DNA of 64,000 nucleotides from Leptospira bourretii (GCF_004770145.1 NZ_RQFW01000010.1:130001-194000), one strand, 5' to 3'. Counted from the first letter of the stretch, positions 18,638 to 28,327 are shown. Notes: generated from the sequence alone by a model not told the origin. Numbers and translations are program-made.

Positions 18638-19903
18638 TTGAAACCATCTCTAACAACAGTTTTATTTTTCTTTGGATGTTTCGTTGGCTCCTTATTTTTA
18701 TCCTGCAAATTTCCAAATTTAGAGAATGGTTGTGATCCTAAATCGGAATCCTTTCGAGATCTTTACTTAGCAAGGATCCTTGTGGACGACGATCGAGAGT
18801 TCTGTGGTTCTCGGGCACCGAATCGGTCCATCTGTGAAATGGATCCACTGGCCATCATCCAACCCAGGCGATGGAAATATGTTTCAGAAGAGATTCGAAA
18901 ACAAATCTCACTTGGGTCAACGGGAGTTTCCTTCAGTAGTTTTACTCCTCCTTATGCAGGCACAGCAAAGTGGTTAGGTGGAGTTCTTAGCGATAACCAA
19001 AAAATATATTCAGCGCCATACAATCAATCCGATGTTCTCGTGATCAATCCTTTGACAAATGAAACCTCTACTATGGCTACAGGGGCAACAGGCGCAGCTC
19101 AATGGGAAGGAGGTGTTTATGCTCCCAATGGAAAAATTTATTTTATACCGAGGGATGCTGATTCCATTCTTGTGGTTGATCCATTCAACAACCGAACTTA
19201 TTTTTTACCTTCTCCAGAATTGGGGCTTGGGAAATGGAGAGGGGGAGTGCTTGCACCCAATGGATTGATTTATGGAATTCCTATGAGTTCCAAAAAAATT
19301 CTTGTGATTAACCCACAAACGGATGCTATTCGGACGATTCCTTCTCCGCTTACTCTTACGAATATGTGGGAAGGTGCTGTCCTGGCCCCCAATGGTAAAA
19401 TTTATGCCTTTCCAGTCGATATCGATTATATTTTTGTATTGGATCCTTTTTCTGAAAAAAGTTATGTGATCCCAAGTCCAAAAACCGGTCTTGGAAAGTG
19501 GAGGCACGGAGTCCTTGCACCTAACGGAAAAATATTCGGTATTCCTTCCAACGATACCGAATTTTTGATCATTGATCCCAATTCTGATGTTTTGAATTTA
19601 TGGGTTTCTCCTGTCGTCGCTTCGGCAAAATGGAGGGGTGGCATTCTGGCAGCCGATGGAAGGATCTATACAATACCTGCTGATATCACCGATTTCATTG
19701 CATTTGATCCAGATACGTTTGTTTCCACAACGTACAATTCAGGTATTGCCGGTGGAAACAAATGGGGTGATGCAGTTTTGTCACCTAACGGAAAAATATA
19801 TACAATACCACATACAGAAAATCAAATATTCGTCATTGATCCGGGCACTAATGGGAAGATCTGTGGCAATTTGTTACGAAGTAGTTACTGGAATGTGTAT
19901 TAA
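18638..19903 (+). CDS. lipoprotein with seven propeller-like repeats
   Basis: About 421 residues starting at TTG 18638 (MKPSLTTVLFFFGCF...), with a lipobox LFLSC. From about residue 110 there are seven repeats of roughly 47 residues. Each has the form KWxGGVLAPNGKIYxIP, then a short turn, LVIDP, and an S/T-rich linker. Seven such units predict a seven-bladed beta-propeller displayed at the cell surface or in the periplasm. The frame is open back to GTG 18599, but that start would lie between the -35 and -10 boxes. Function is unknown; propellers of this sort usually bind proteins or ligands. Confidence 0.78.
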   Translation: MKPSLTTVLFFFGCFVGSLFLSCKFPNLENGCDPKSESFRDLYLARILVDDDREFCGSRAPNRSICEMDPLAIIQPRRWKYVSEEIRKQISLGSTGVSFSSFTPPYAGTAKWLGGVLSDNQKIYSAPYNQSDVLVINPLTNETSTMATGATGAAQWEGGVYAPNGKIYFIPRDADSILVVDPFNNRTYFLPSPELGLGKWRGGVLAPNGLIYGIPMSSKKILVINPQTDAIRTIPSPLTLTNMWEGAVLAPNGKIYAFPVDIDYIFVLDPFSEKSYVIPSPKTGLGKWRHGVLAPNGKIFGIPSNDTEFLIIDPNSDVLNLWVSPVVASAKWRGGILAADGRIYTIPADITDFIAFDPDTFVSTTYNSGIAGGNKWGDAVLSPNGKIYTIPHTENQIFVIDPGTNGKICGNLLRSSYWNVY

Positions 19904-19968
19904 TATACTGAAACTTGAATCTTTCTAAATTTCAATTGACACTTAGTTTTTAACATCTATAAATTGGT

Positions 19969-20859
19969 ATGCGATGGAAAGCATCTGAATTTTGGAAAAA
20001 TGCATCTCCAAATGAATTATTAGATTTCTTTCAATCTGTAGAACAGGGAACCGACTTAAAATCTTTAGCTGACCATATGATGGCAGAAGAAGAGTTTTGT
20101 GATTTGGTTTTCGAATACCTTTGGCTTCTTCGTTCCGAAGAAGGTTCACGACGTTTCTTAAATGACGAAAACCTAACACCAGAACTTCTAATGAAGTTTA
20201 TTTATTTTGGATATGGAAAACAATTTTTAACCGGAAATTTTGATTCCAATTCTTACTTTTTACAAATTAGATCTCTTTTTGATTCTGCACAAAGTTTGCG
20301 AATTTTATCTCTTGCAGAGGAAATGGACCGAGATCCAACTCTAAAAATTCATCTATTGTCAAATTTAGATCCACAAACATGGGAAGCTTATTTTGATATA
20401 TTAGAACAAAATAATATGACAATGCAAGCCTTGCTTGGTATTTTTTCTAATCTTAGAGAAAATGAAATTAGAAAAATACTTTTGAATAGTCATACACTGT
20501 ATTATTACTTAAGAATGATGATGGTATCTGGCAAAAAAAAAATAGCTGAACAATCTCCTAAAGAAAAAGAAAATCGAATTCGATTGGAGTCGATTTTGGA
20601 TTCCATACATATTTGGGAAACATTTTGCCAACAATTGCGTGAACAATTTGATTTTCAATCAGAAGGGAAACTTGCACCGAATAAAAGGAATCCCGATCGT
20701 TTATCTCTTGTTCTGCGAGAATTAAAAAAACTCCCTTCTCCGGACCGTCCGGATGTTTTGGCTTACTTGAGTGGAAATGGGGCTGTTCTTGATGATTGGG
20801 AGGAAACGACTATCCTTTCGGCACTTGCAAACTATGATCGGGTGGGAAAATACTTTTAA
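19969..20859 (+). CDS. hypothetical helical protein, tandem paralogue A
   Basis: A 296-residue soluble protein predicted to be mainly helical, with no signal peptide. It is clearly related to the next gene: shared phrases in the same order include FWKxxSP near the start, YGxGKxxxTGN near residue 80, LLSNLxxxxWExYF near 125, LYxYLRMMxV near 175, IHxWE and LREx...KxxRNxxRLxxxLRE. I do not recognise a domain. Its regular helical pattern could be a repeat scaffold. Confidence 0.7.
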   Translation: MRWKASEFWKNASPNELLDFFQSVEQGTDLKSLADHMMAEEEFCDLVFEYLWLLRSEEGSRRFLNDENLTPELLMKFIYFGYGKQFLTGNFDSNSYFLQIRSLFDSAQSLRILSLAEEMDRDPTLKIHLLSNLDPQTWEAYFDILEQNNMTMQALLGIFSNLRENEIRKILLNSHTLYYYLRMMMVSGKKKIAEQSPKEKENRIRLESILDSIHIWETFCQQLREQFDFQSEGKLAPNKRNPDRLSLVLRELKKLPSPDRPDVLAYLSGNGAVLDDWEETTILSALANYDRVGKYF

Positions 20860-21013
20860 CCTTAGAATTTAAAACCATTCCAATTGATTGGTTTTTACTC
20901 GAATTTTCCATTTTTTAGAAAATTTCTTTTTTTTCTTCTAATTCAAAGTATCTTTTTTAAAAACTCTTCTTTTTCTTTCGTCACCTGGTATGTGAGGGTT
21001 TAGGGGGGATTGA

Positions 21014-21997
21014 ATGGAAGTTTTGGTTTATGATTTTTGGAAAAAGAGCTCACCCCAACATGCTAAGGAATCGTTTGAATTTCTTTTAACGACACCAAAT
21101 CTTCATGAATATTTAGAAATCCTTTTTGAAGTAGATGAACTCGTAGAGTATTTTTGTAGTTATTGTTGGATTCTCCGGGAAGAAGACGTTTTAAAGGAGT
21201 TAATCAACCATTCCGCCATGCCTGTCAATTTGATTTGTAAGGCTGTGTATTATGGATTTGGAAAATACATTAAAACGGGAAATATCACTCCTGATTATTA
21301 TTTTTCTATTTGGGCAAAAATCATTAGTTCAGAGAAAAGTTTAGAATTGTTGCTGAATGAACCTATGGTTGAAAAGGACGTAACATTTCAATTGAACTTA
21401 CTCAGTAACCTAAATGCTAAACAATGGGAAGAGTATTTTGAATCTTCAATCGCAGAGTCTGGAGATCAAAATACAGACTCATTTCTTCGTATTTTTGAAA
21501 AAATTGATTCCATTCATTGCAAACGTCTTTTGTATCGTAATCCAAATTTATACCAATACTTGCGGATGTTAGTTGTTTTTGATAAAAAGGAATCAGTTCC
21601 TGGATTTTTGTTTCAATTAGAAAATAATCTCAAAACAATTCATAGGTGGGAAGAGTATGCCAATGCGAAGTTACGAGAATTCTCTCCGAAAGAAGAAAGA
21701 GAAAAAACTCCAAGTCGAAGAAATGTCAATCGATTGACGGACATACTCAGAGACGGACTATTTATCGCTGATGTTTCGGATCGACTCGATTTTATTGAAT
21801 ATTTAATGATACGAGAAGTGATAGTTGATGAACAAGAAATGGATATCATCTGTCAATTTGTTGGATTGTCTGATTCAAATGGAAAAATCGAAACTAAATT
21901 TTCCTCTATCCTTTCTTGTCCTGTCAATTATCCGCAATCAAATGTATTGGATGTTGCGGAAGTTTACAACTCCAAAGTGAACCCAACATTGATCTGA
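21014..21997 (+). CDS. hypothetical helical protein, tandem paralogue B
   Basis: A 327-residue paralogue of the gene upstream, again soluble and helical, with the same ordered set of motifs (FWKKSSP, YGFGKYIKTGN, LLSNLNAKQWEEYF, LYQYLRMLVVFDKK, RRNVNRLTDILRD). The ribosome binding site GGGGGGAT lies directly before the ATG. The 3' end overlaps the end of the convergent TonB-receptor gene by 34 bases. The pair probably arose by tandem duplication and has diverged strongly. Confidence 0.7.
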   Translation: MEVLVYDFWKKSSPQHAKESFEFLLTTPNLHEYLEILFEVDELVEYFCSYCWILREEDVLKELINHSAMPVNLICKAVYYGFGKYIKTGNITPDYYFSIWAKIISSEKSLELLLNEPMVEKDVTFQLNLLSNLNAKQWEEYFESSIAESGDQNTDSFLRIFEKIDSIHCKRLLYRNPNLYQYLRMLVVFDKKESVPGFLFQLENNLKTIHRWEEYANAKLREFSPKEEREKTPSRRNVNRLTDILRDGLFIADVSDRLDFIEYLMIREVIVDEQEMDIICQFVGLSDSNGKIETKFSSILSCPVNYPQSNVLDVAEVYNSKVNPTLI

Positions 21998-24345
21998 CGG
22001 AAGGGTCCTGGTTGAATTCCTGTTGGTAAACGTCCCGATACATATTGTTTGTCCTGAATGTTTTTTGCATTGATAAACACAGACCATTTATCTGGGGATC
22101 GATACCCTAAACTAGTATTCCATAATTCTACCTTGGGTATGACTCCTTTATTGCCATCTTCTGATTCATCCTTGGTGTTGAGTAAATCGGAATATTGTTT
22201 CCCAATGTATTGGTATTCCAATCGACCATAATATCCTTGGGGAGAAGAAACACTAACAGCAGTAGTGATTGTCTCTTTTGGCACATAAGGCAAATAATTT
22301 CCCGTTGTGTCTGTTGGAATGTACTGGTAGTTGTTGGTGGTATAAGCAGGCAAAATTTCAATTGTCTCCTTTCCGTCGCTTGTTTGGGAAACTGGGAATG
22401 GATTGAAACTTCTCGACTTTGCTTCAATACGAGAATAAATAAACTCGATAGGAACTCTCCATTCTGACTTTTGCATTTTTGCCGGATCCCAGACAATGAC
22501 AGATTCCCCTCCAGTGTGTGTTGAGTAACCAGTGTTTGCTGGTCTTATTCCGTTTTCACCGCCAACTTCATTTACGTTAATGATTTGGTCGCGAAAATAC
22601 ATCTTATATCCAACAAGTTCTGTATAAAGATAGGAAGTGATATCTCCTCTGATTCCAGTTTCATAATTTGTAGATGTTTCTGGTTTTAGGCGATAATCGT
22701 TTCCTTGGGGACTAAAGGAGGTTCCAAACGTAGGAGGTGAAAATCCTTTGTGAGCACCTGAAAACCAAATAAACTTTTTTGTAATATCATAGGTAATCCC
22801 AAGCCCAGGTAGGATGATATGAGTCCTTGATTCGCTGGAACTTCTACGATTCACGGAAACATCATTTGGCAAAACGGCTCCAAGTCTGTAATCTTCTTGG
22901 GTCGCTTGTCTTCTTGTCGTAATGGCTTTTTGTCTCACTTCTTCATAACGTACACCTGGAATGAGTTTCCAGTTTTCTGAGATTTGGATTCTGTCTTGAA
23001 AGTAAGTAGAAAAAGCTTCTATCTTCCTTTCTTGTCGATTGAGATTGAAGTTTGGTAAAGAAGGTTGTGCCAAATTTGTTAAAAGAGATTCTTCTTGGAT
23101 GATTGCTTTAGAAAGATAACCTAAAGGATCGTCGGTTTTTTTTACATTGGTTTGAGTTAAATTATTTTCACCATGGACTCTAACACCAAGGTCTGTTTCA
23201 TGTTTGAGTCCGAACGTAGAAAACTTAGATTCTAGTTTTGTTTCCACCCCTCCCACCATAAAAGATTGATCTCGGCTAATATACGATTCACGCATATAAA
23301 TTGTATCACCTGGTCGATTCCCGATGATCCCAGGAGAATACGTGCGAAGTGTATCTAGTGGAGCATTTAGATAACCACCTGTTGCAGATTTCCCAGATAA
23401 AAAATCTTGTCTGACCCAGTTTCGTTCTGCTTGCGAAAAGTATCCCCGTATAATGAGTGTATGTTCATCAGATAATTTCCAATTGTGGGAAATAACTGAT
23501 TGGCCTCGGTTTAATTGTTTTTCATCATATTCGGCTGGATTGATTTTAGGATCCATCCGGAAGAGCCCTTGTGAAAGACCTAGATAAGTTGACTGTGCAT
23601 TTTGGACATGATATCCTAACTTAATCGTCGTACTATGATTTTCGTTCCAATCTTGAATCCATTTTACGTTACCTTCAGTCACATCAAAATTTTGGTAATT
23701 ACGAAATCCATTTCCTTGTTTTCTAAGTAAAGATACTTCGAATGCACTGGATCCAAAACTTTTTCCATAAGAATTGTAAGTGGATAGGTATCCGTTTTCT
23801 CCACCCACATTTTTTGTATAAAAAGTTGATTCGACTGGCGGACGTTTGGTGACAAAGTTTACGATCCCACCGATTGTGTTTGGTCCAAATAAAATGGAAC
23901 CTGAACCTTTGATGATTTCAATTCGTTCCATTCTTTCGATGGATGGAGAGTAATAACTTTCTGGTTGACCATAAGGTGAGAGTGAGGTAAGGATTCCATC
24001 TTCTAAAATTAAAGTTTTTCTGGATTCTTCATTGCTCACACCTCGAAAACCAATATTTGGTGTGAGTCCAGCCGCATCTTGGAAACGAACACTGGCACCT
24101 GGAGATCTTCGTAAAGCCTCCATGGGATCAGTGGGTGAGGCCTCTTCTAAATACTTTTTATCAATGATGTAGGCGGAACCTGGAATTTTTTTTAAGTCTT
24201 CTTTTTTGTTACCAATGACATGAATCCCCTCATTTTTTTGAGGTTTTGATTCTTGCTCTTCCGTATTGTTTTGAGAAAAAATGGCAAAGTTCCAAGTGAA
24301 GATCAGATATAAAAATAAAATTGTGCGTAATTGATAAAAATTCAT
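21964..24345 (-). CDS. TonB-dependent outer-membrane receptor, FecA-like
   Basis: A 793-residue receptor that should import an iron chelate through the outer membrane using TonB energy. A signal peptide covers about 1-25, the plug domain about 45-165, and a 22-stranded barrel the rest. Plug signatures match ferric dicitrate-type receptors: PNIGFRGVSNEESRKTLILE, SPYGQPESYYSPSIERMERI and KGSGSILFGPNTIGGIVNF. The protein ends GFTLEL, a normal barrel terminus with a penultimate charged residue. It is the last gene of a five-gene unit; its start overlaps the stop of the VKGC-like gene by four bases. The substrate is not certain: iron citrate is the family guess. Confidence 0.92.
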   Translation of the reverse strand: MNFYQLRTILFLYLIFTWNFAIFSQNNTEEQESKPQKNEGIHVIGNKKEDLKKIPGSAYIIDKKYLEEASPTDPMEALRRSPGASVRFQDAAGLTPNIGFRGVSNEESRKTLILEDGILTSLSPYGQPESYYSPSIERMERIEIIKGSGSILFGPNTIGGIVNFVTKRPPVESTFYTKNVGGENGYLSTYNSYGKSFGSSAFEVSLLRKQGNGFRNYQNFDVTEGNVKWIQDWNENHSTTIKLGYHVQNAQSTYLGLSQGLFRMDPKINPAEYDEKQLNRGQSVISHNWKLSDEHTLIIRGYFSQAERNWVRQDFLSGKSATGGYLNAPLDTLRTYSPGIIGNRPGDTIYMRESYISRDQSFMVGGVETKLESKFSTFGLKHETDLGVRVHGENNLTQTNVKKTDDPLGYLSKAIIQEESLLTNLAQPSLPNFNLNRQERKIEAFSTYFQDRIQISENWKLIPGVRYEEVRQKAITTRRQATQEDYRLGAVLPNDVSVNRRSSSESRTHIILPGLGITYDITKKFIWFSGAHKGFSPPTFGTSFSPQGNDYRLKPETSTNYETGIRGDITSYLYTELVGYKMYFRDQIINVNEVGGENGIRPANTGYSTHTGGESVIVWDPAKMQKSEWRVPIEFIYSRIEAKSRSFNPFPVSQTSDGKETIEILPAYTTNNYQYIPTDTTGNYLPYVPKETITTAVSVSSPQGYYGRLEYQYIGKQYSDLLNTKDESEDGNKGVIPKVELWNTSLGYRSPDKWSVFINAKNIQDKQYVSGRLPTGIQPGPFRQINVGFTLEL

Positions 24346-25667
24346 CGAAGGAGTCCTTTTAAAGGGAAAAAATTTACATTGATTTTTGTTAAATCTTCGT
24401 TAGGTGGAAAAAGCGGCCTAGCCGGTTTCCCATTGATTGATACATCCGATTGAACATACACTGGTACGTCTTTGGCACCGGTGAGTTCCATCCCTTTTTT
24501 TTGCAAATGTTTGGCATACTGCAAGATATGTTCTGGTTGGATGGTCATCATTCTGTATTGGTATTCGGTTAGTTCTTCTTTGGGATCGATTGGTTTGTTC
24601 TGAACAAAAAAGACGACTCGGCCAACTTTGTCTGCTACCATCACTTGCCATGAAAATTTGATTGCTTCCTCTGTCCAAATGACTTGTCCAGGGTAAAAAA
24701 TATGTCGGAAAGGAATTGTAATCTGTAATGTGAGATAGGTGATGAGCAGATATTCTTTAAATCCAAATTGTGTTTCTCTTTTTTGGGGTATTACGGAAGA
24801 TTTAGAAATATCGTTTTCTATATTCAGCTTCAGAAATTTTGTTAGAAATGTTTTAGGCCAATTTGGTTCAAAAAATATCAGAGAAGAAAGACTCATCACA
24901 ATGGGAAAGATTCCAATGGGAAACAGAAACGATGTGAAGGAGTGGAAAAATAATACAACAAGCCATGCATAAAAACGAAATCGTTTTGTACACAAAAGGA
25001 AGGGGATTGATAAATCAAATAGTAATCCAATCCAAGAAAAAACAAATGCAGTGACCGGGAGTCCAAGGATGGGATCAATGATTGGCAATTTTCCTTCCGA
25101 TTGGTACAACCATAATTTTAAAGGCAGAGCTTCAAACAGCCAATCTGGTTGGAGTTTGGCAACTCCTCCAAAAAAATAAACAAGCCCCATTTGAATTCGA
25201 AAAGTATATAACCACAATTTAGGTATCGGATCTACATTTGGTATCCATTCTTTCCATTGAAGGATAGGTAGATTGGATTTGGTAACAGGAGATAACCAAA
25301 GTAAAAAGCCAAGTAAGGATATTAAATAATAATGATTTAAGTAGATTGTTGCATCTGAAAAATGAAACCAAGTGAAACCAATCGTAAAAACGAACAGATT
25401 GAATCTTAAAAAGTACCCCAAGAAAATCCCAAGGGCAGAAAAAAGTAAAATGACAAACAATAGATAAGTAAATATGGGCGGTAGTGGGTGGATCCATTCC
25501 CAACCAAAGTGTTTAAAAAAAAATGTTGGTTTAATAAAATAAGAATGAATCCATCCAAAATAAAAATATCGAATGATTAAGATGGTCGTTGCAAAACCAT
25601 ACCCAATGCGAAAAAAATGGAGGGATAATGAAGGAACAGGTTTGGATAAATATTTAGTCACCGTCAT
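24342..25667 (-). CDS. vitamin K-dependent gamma-carboxylase homologue (VKGC/HTTM)
   Basis: A 441-residue membrane protein with several helices in the first 310 residues and a periplasmic C-terminal domain. Key VKGC landmarks are present: YLNHYY (H112), GGVAKLQPDW (K171, aligned by eye with the human catalytic base Lys218), FFHSFTSFLFPIGIF (H242), and in the tail KFSWQVMV and VYVQSDVSIN. This is more than a bare HTTM domain. The human enzyme oxidises vitamin K hydroquinone to carboxylate glutamates; a Leptospira homologue was reported with altered activity, so the reaction here is open. Start ATG 25667 has GGAG upstream and overlaps the preceding imelysin gene by 14 bases; it also overlaps the receptor gene by four. 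Confidence 0.88.
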   Translation of the reverse strand: MTVTKYLSKPVPSLSLHFFRIGYGFATTILIIRYFYFGWIHSYFIKPTFFFKHFGWEWIHPLPPIFTYLLFVILLFSALGIFLGYFLRFNLFVFTIGFTWFHFSDATIYLNHYYLISLLGFLLWLSPVTKSNLPILQWKEWIPNVDPIPKLWLYTFRIQMGLVYFFGGVAKLQPDWLFEALPLKLWLYQSEGKLPIIDPILGLPVTAFVFSWIGLLFDLSIPFLLCTKRFRFYAWLVVLFFHSFTSFLFPIGIFPIVMSLSSLIFFEPNWPKTFLTKFLKLNIENDISKSSVIPQKRETQFGFKEYLLITYLTLQITIPFRHIFYPGQVIWTEEAIKFSWQVMVADKVGRVVFFVQNKPIDPKEELTEYQYRMMTIQPEHILQYAKHLQKKGMELTGAKDVPVYVQSDVSINGKPARPLFPPNEDLTKINVNFFPLKGLLR

Positions 25668-26790
25668 TTGAACTAACTCCAATGGTTCCGCCAAGTGCAC
25701 TGATGAGTTCAGTACTAATGAGCACTCGTAGCCTTTTAAAATCACCTAGCATCAGTTCAACGTCTTGGTTTCCTGTAGTGATTGCATTCTGTAGGGTTCC
25801 GTATTTTGTTTTTACAGAATTTACAGAAGCGGTAGTGATTTTGATTTGTTCTTGTAATCTCGGAACCACAGTGTCACTTCTTAGGGCTAAAAATTTATAC
25901 AAACCGGCATCCCCAATATCAGAAAAACCTTGGAGATTTTGTAATAAAGAATCTAAAGATAAATTTGCGTATGGTGTTTCTACTTTCGTAATATCTTTGA
26001 CACCTAAATTTGTAACCCTTAATCCTGATGGTTCTGCAATTTTGATATCAACCATGGTATTGCAAAAAAATACCATTTGGTTTGTCAGTTCGGTTAGTCC
26101 ATCTTTTGTATTTGGATACTCCCGGCTTCCTTTCCCTGCATTGGTAAAAGAGTAATAAAAAGATGAACTTCTTGATTTATCCCAATGGAAAATAAGTAAC
26201 CCTGTTTGTGTTTTGATGTCTTGGATCAGTTTGGTTAAGTAGGTTTTCCTGTTTGCATCACCAAACGCTGTGTTGGTGGTTGTGGCATTGTCTTTAAAAA
26301 GGAGATATTCTACTGCATCCAATCCATCCACTCGAAGACCATTCGGAGCTAAGTTGGATGTAATTTTTGATTCTATGGATGTTGGATCAATCGGGAAAGA
26401 TTTTGAAAAACTATCTAAATACAGATATACATTATAGGGGATGTATGCTGGTCCAAAATAGGCCCATTCAATTTGCCGGTAGGCTAAATCTGCCTCGATC
26501 CAAGCATTTTTAACAAGGTTTAGGTTTGTGGTATCTGTTGTGGCGACGTAAGTGGTCGCAGCAGATTGTAAGGCCAATACTTTGTTATCTAAGTTTGTAT
26601 ACTTGGGGATAATTAAGTTATTAGAAATATCCAGAAGCAAACTAGAAGTTGTATAGGTTTTTAAATAACTATCAACCAAACCTAAAATTTGTGCTTTTTT
26701 GGAAGCACCATCTGATTGGATTCCACAATTAAATAAAAATATATAGAACCCATATATAAAAAACTTTGGAAAACTTTTAATTCGCTTCAT
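25654..26790 (-). CDS. imelysin-family lipoprotein (second copy, altered motif)
   Basis: A 378-residue lipoprotein (signal ending LFNCG) with the two-repeat helical imelysin/EfeO-M75 fold. Family signs include AWIEADLAYRQIEWAYFGPA near residue 105 and LDAVEYLLF near residue 165. In classical members the latter motif is GxHxxE; here it reads GLDAVE, with Asp in place of His, so metal binding may be changed. Imelysins are envelope proteins linked to iron uptake. The ATG overlaps the di-haem protein stop by four bases (ATGA), showing tight coupling. Confidence 0.88.
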   Translation of the reverse strand: MKRIKSFPKFFIYGFYIFLFNCGIQSDGASKKAQILGLVDSYLKTYTTSSLLLDISNNLIIPKYTNLDNKVLALQSAATTYVATTDTTNLNLVKNAWIEADLAYRQIEWAYFGPAYIPYNVYLYLDSFSKSFPIDPTSIESKITSNLAPNGLRVDGLDAVEYLLFKDNATTTNTAFGDANRKTYLTKLIQDIKTQTGLLIFHWDKSRSSSFYYSFTNAGKGSREYPNTKDGLTELTNQMVFFCNTMVDIKIAEPSGLRVTNLGVKDITKVETPYANLSLDSLLQNLQGFSDIGDAGLYKFLALRSDTVVPRLQEQIKITTASVNSVKTKYGTLQNAITTGNQDVELMLGDFKRLRVLISTELISALGGTIGVSSNDGD

Positions 26791-28313
26791 AATGATTTAA
26801 GAAAACTAATGATTTTGGTTCTAGATTCTTTTGGTAAAACTTTGTAATTATTTTTACTTTGTTCCGCTTCACCGCCATGCCAAAGAATTGCTTCCTGAAT
26901 ACCTCTTGCTCTACCATCATGTAATAAAAGTTCGTGGCCATTGACTCTTTCGATAAGGCCAAGTCCCCAAAGAGGAGTGGTCCTCCATTCATTTCCTGTT
27001 GCTAAAAAATCGGATCTAGAATCGCTGAGGCCATCTCCCATGTCATGCAATAGTAAATCAGTGTATGGTCGTATTTCTTGGTTTGCTACTTCTTGGATAG
27101 AGTGGTCTCCTGTTTTGATTCTTGGGATATGGCAAGAAGAACATCCAATTTGTATAAATAATTCTTTTCCTTTTCTGACATCTTCCGTTTTCCAACCTCT
27201 ACGTCCAGGAACACTGACTAAACTTGTATAGAAAGTCACACGCGCCAAACGATCACTGGAAATTTCTGGATTGGTTCCATTTCCTGTCGGACTGGCAGAA
27301 CAAAGTGTTTGTCCTGTGGCACAATTTTCCGAAGGAAACACTGGAGTTGTGAGGCCGATATCACCGAGGAAAGCACTGGCATTTTGGTGGTTTAAGTTGG
27401 GTTGGTTTGCTTTCCATCCAAACCGTCCTAAGAATGATTTTGCTTGGGTTGTGTCCCAAACAAGATTGGGTTTACCTGAAATTCCATCTCCGTTGGAATC
27501 GGAAACATCAGCAAACGAACGTATGGTGGCTTCGGGAATGGCTTCCAAAAGTCCAAGTCCGGGAACCATTGGTGCTGTCCTTGGAGAGATAAAATAAGAA
27601 CCTGATGGGTTACTAGTTGGGTGATAGGGTTGGCCAGGATTTGCGACATTGATTTGTGTCGCTCCTCCTCCCACGTTCCAAGTGATCGTATAACTTGGCT
27701 TACGAAGTGAATACGTTTCTCCATCGGGAAAACTTCCTGGTTCTTCCGTATAAGTAATGGTGACAGTTCCTTCTTTTGGGATTTGTGTTCCCGATCCAAA
27801 CTCCAAAATTCCTTCTGTATTCAATTGGGTTCCAAAATTGGTCATAGCGACTGGGCCACCAGTTGTAGGATTGGTACCGGCAATACTCAATCGAATGAGC
27901 ATCGATGATAAACTAGTTCCGTCTGCTGGTGGTCTTCCACGTCCATCTTTGACATGACAACCTTGGCAAGAACGGTTGTTAAACACAGGACCAAGTCCTG
28001 CAACTGAAGAGTTTCCAGAAGGTAGCCAGGTGCGATTGAAGTTAGCGTTTCCATCTTGGAAATCGATGGATCTTTTGGAATCCACCACATTGGCTGCTTC
28101 TAAATCAAAAGCAGACTCAGTAGAATCAAATGTTGTGGTGTCTCCACCACTGAACTGTTCGCAAGGATCGTTTAAAAGATCTCCGGCAGAACATTGAGGA
28201 GAAGATATAAGTGCGGCAAGTATAAGAGCATTGGTTTCATCATCGTTTGATTTTTTTTTACAAGAAAAAATTAAGATGATACTTGTCAGTAGGATAAGGT
28301 GTTTTGATTTCAT
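26787..28313 (-). CDS. di-haem oxidoreductase-family lipoprotein (DHOR, COG3488)
   Basis: A 508-residue lipoprotein (signal MKSKHLILLTSIILIFSC) with two c-type haem motifs, CQGCH near residue 117 and CSSCH near residue 400. The region around SFLGRFGWKANQPNLNHQNA and RPYTDLLLHDMGDGLSD is characteristic of the DHOR family, once named thiol oxidoreductase and distantly related to MauG/cytochrome c peroxidase. It should act outside the inner membrane as an electron-transfer enzyme. It sits between two imelysin genes, a pairing known for this family and thought to serve iron acquisition. A 14-base gap separates it from the first imelysin gene. Confidence 0.92.
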   Translation of the reverse strand: MKSKHLILLTSIILIFSCKKKSNDDETNALILAALISSPQCSAGDLLNDPCEQFSGGDTTTFDSTESAFDLEAANVVDSKRSIDFQDGNANFNRTWLPSGNSSVAGLGPVFNNRSCQGCHVKDGRGRPPADGTSLSSMLIRLSIAGTNPTTGGPVAMTNFGTQLNTEGILEFGSGTQIPKEGTVTITYTEEPGSFPDGETYSLRKPSYTITWNVGGGATQINVANPGQPYHPTSNPSGSYFISPRTAPMVPGLGLLEAIPEATIRSFADVSDSNGDGISGKPNLVWDTTQAKSFLGRFGWKANQPNLNHQNASAFLGDIGLTTPVFPSENCATGQTLCSASPTGNGTNPEISSDRLARVTFYTSLVSVPGRRGWKTEDVRKGKELFIQIGCSSCHIPRIKTGDHSIQEVANQEIRPYTDLLLHDMGDGLSDSRSDFLATGNEWRTTPLWGLGLIERVNGHELLLHDGRARGIQEAILWHGGEAEQSKNNYKVLPKESRTKIISFLKSL

Positions 28314-28327
28314 TTTTATATTTTGGT

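Noticed and set aside
18940..19880. Possible CRISPR-like periodicity of about 140 bases
   Set aside because: The period is the 47-residue propeller repeat inside an open reading frame.
25682..26155. 157-codon plus-strand frame within the second imelysin gene
   Set aside because: Antisense shadow of a lipoprotein gene with clear family motifs.
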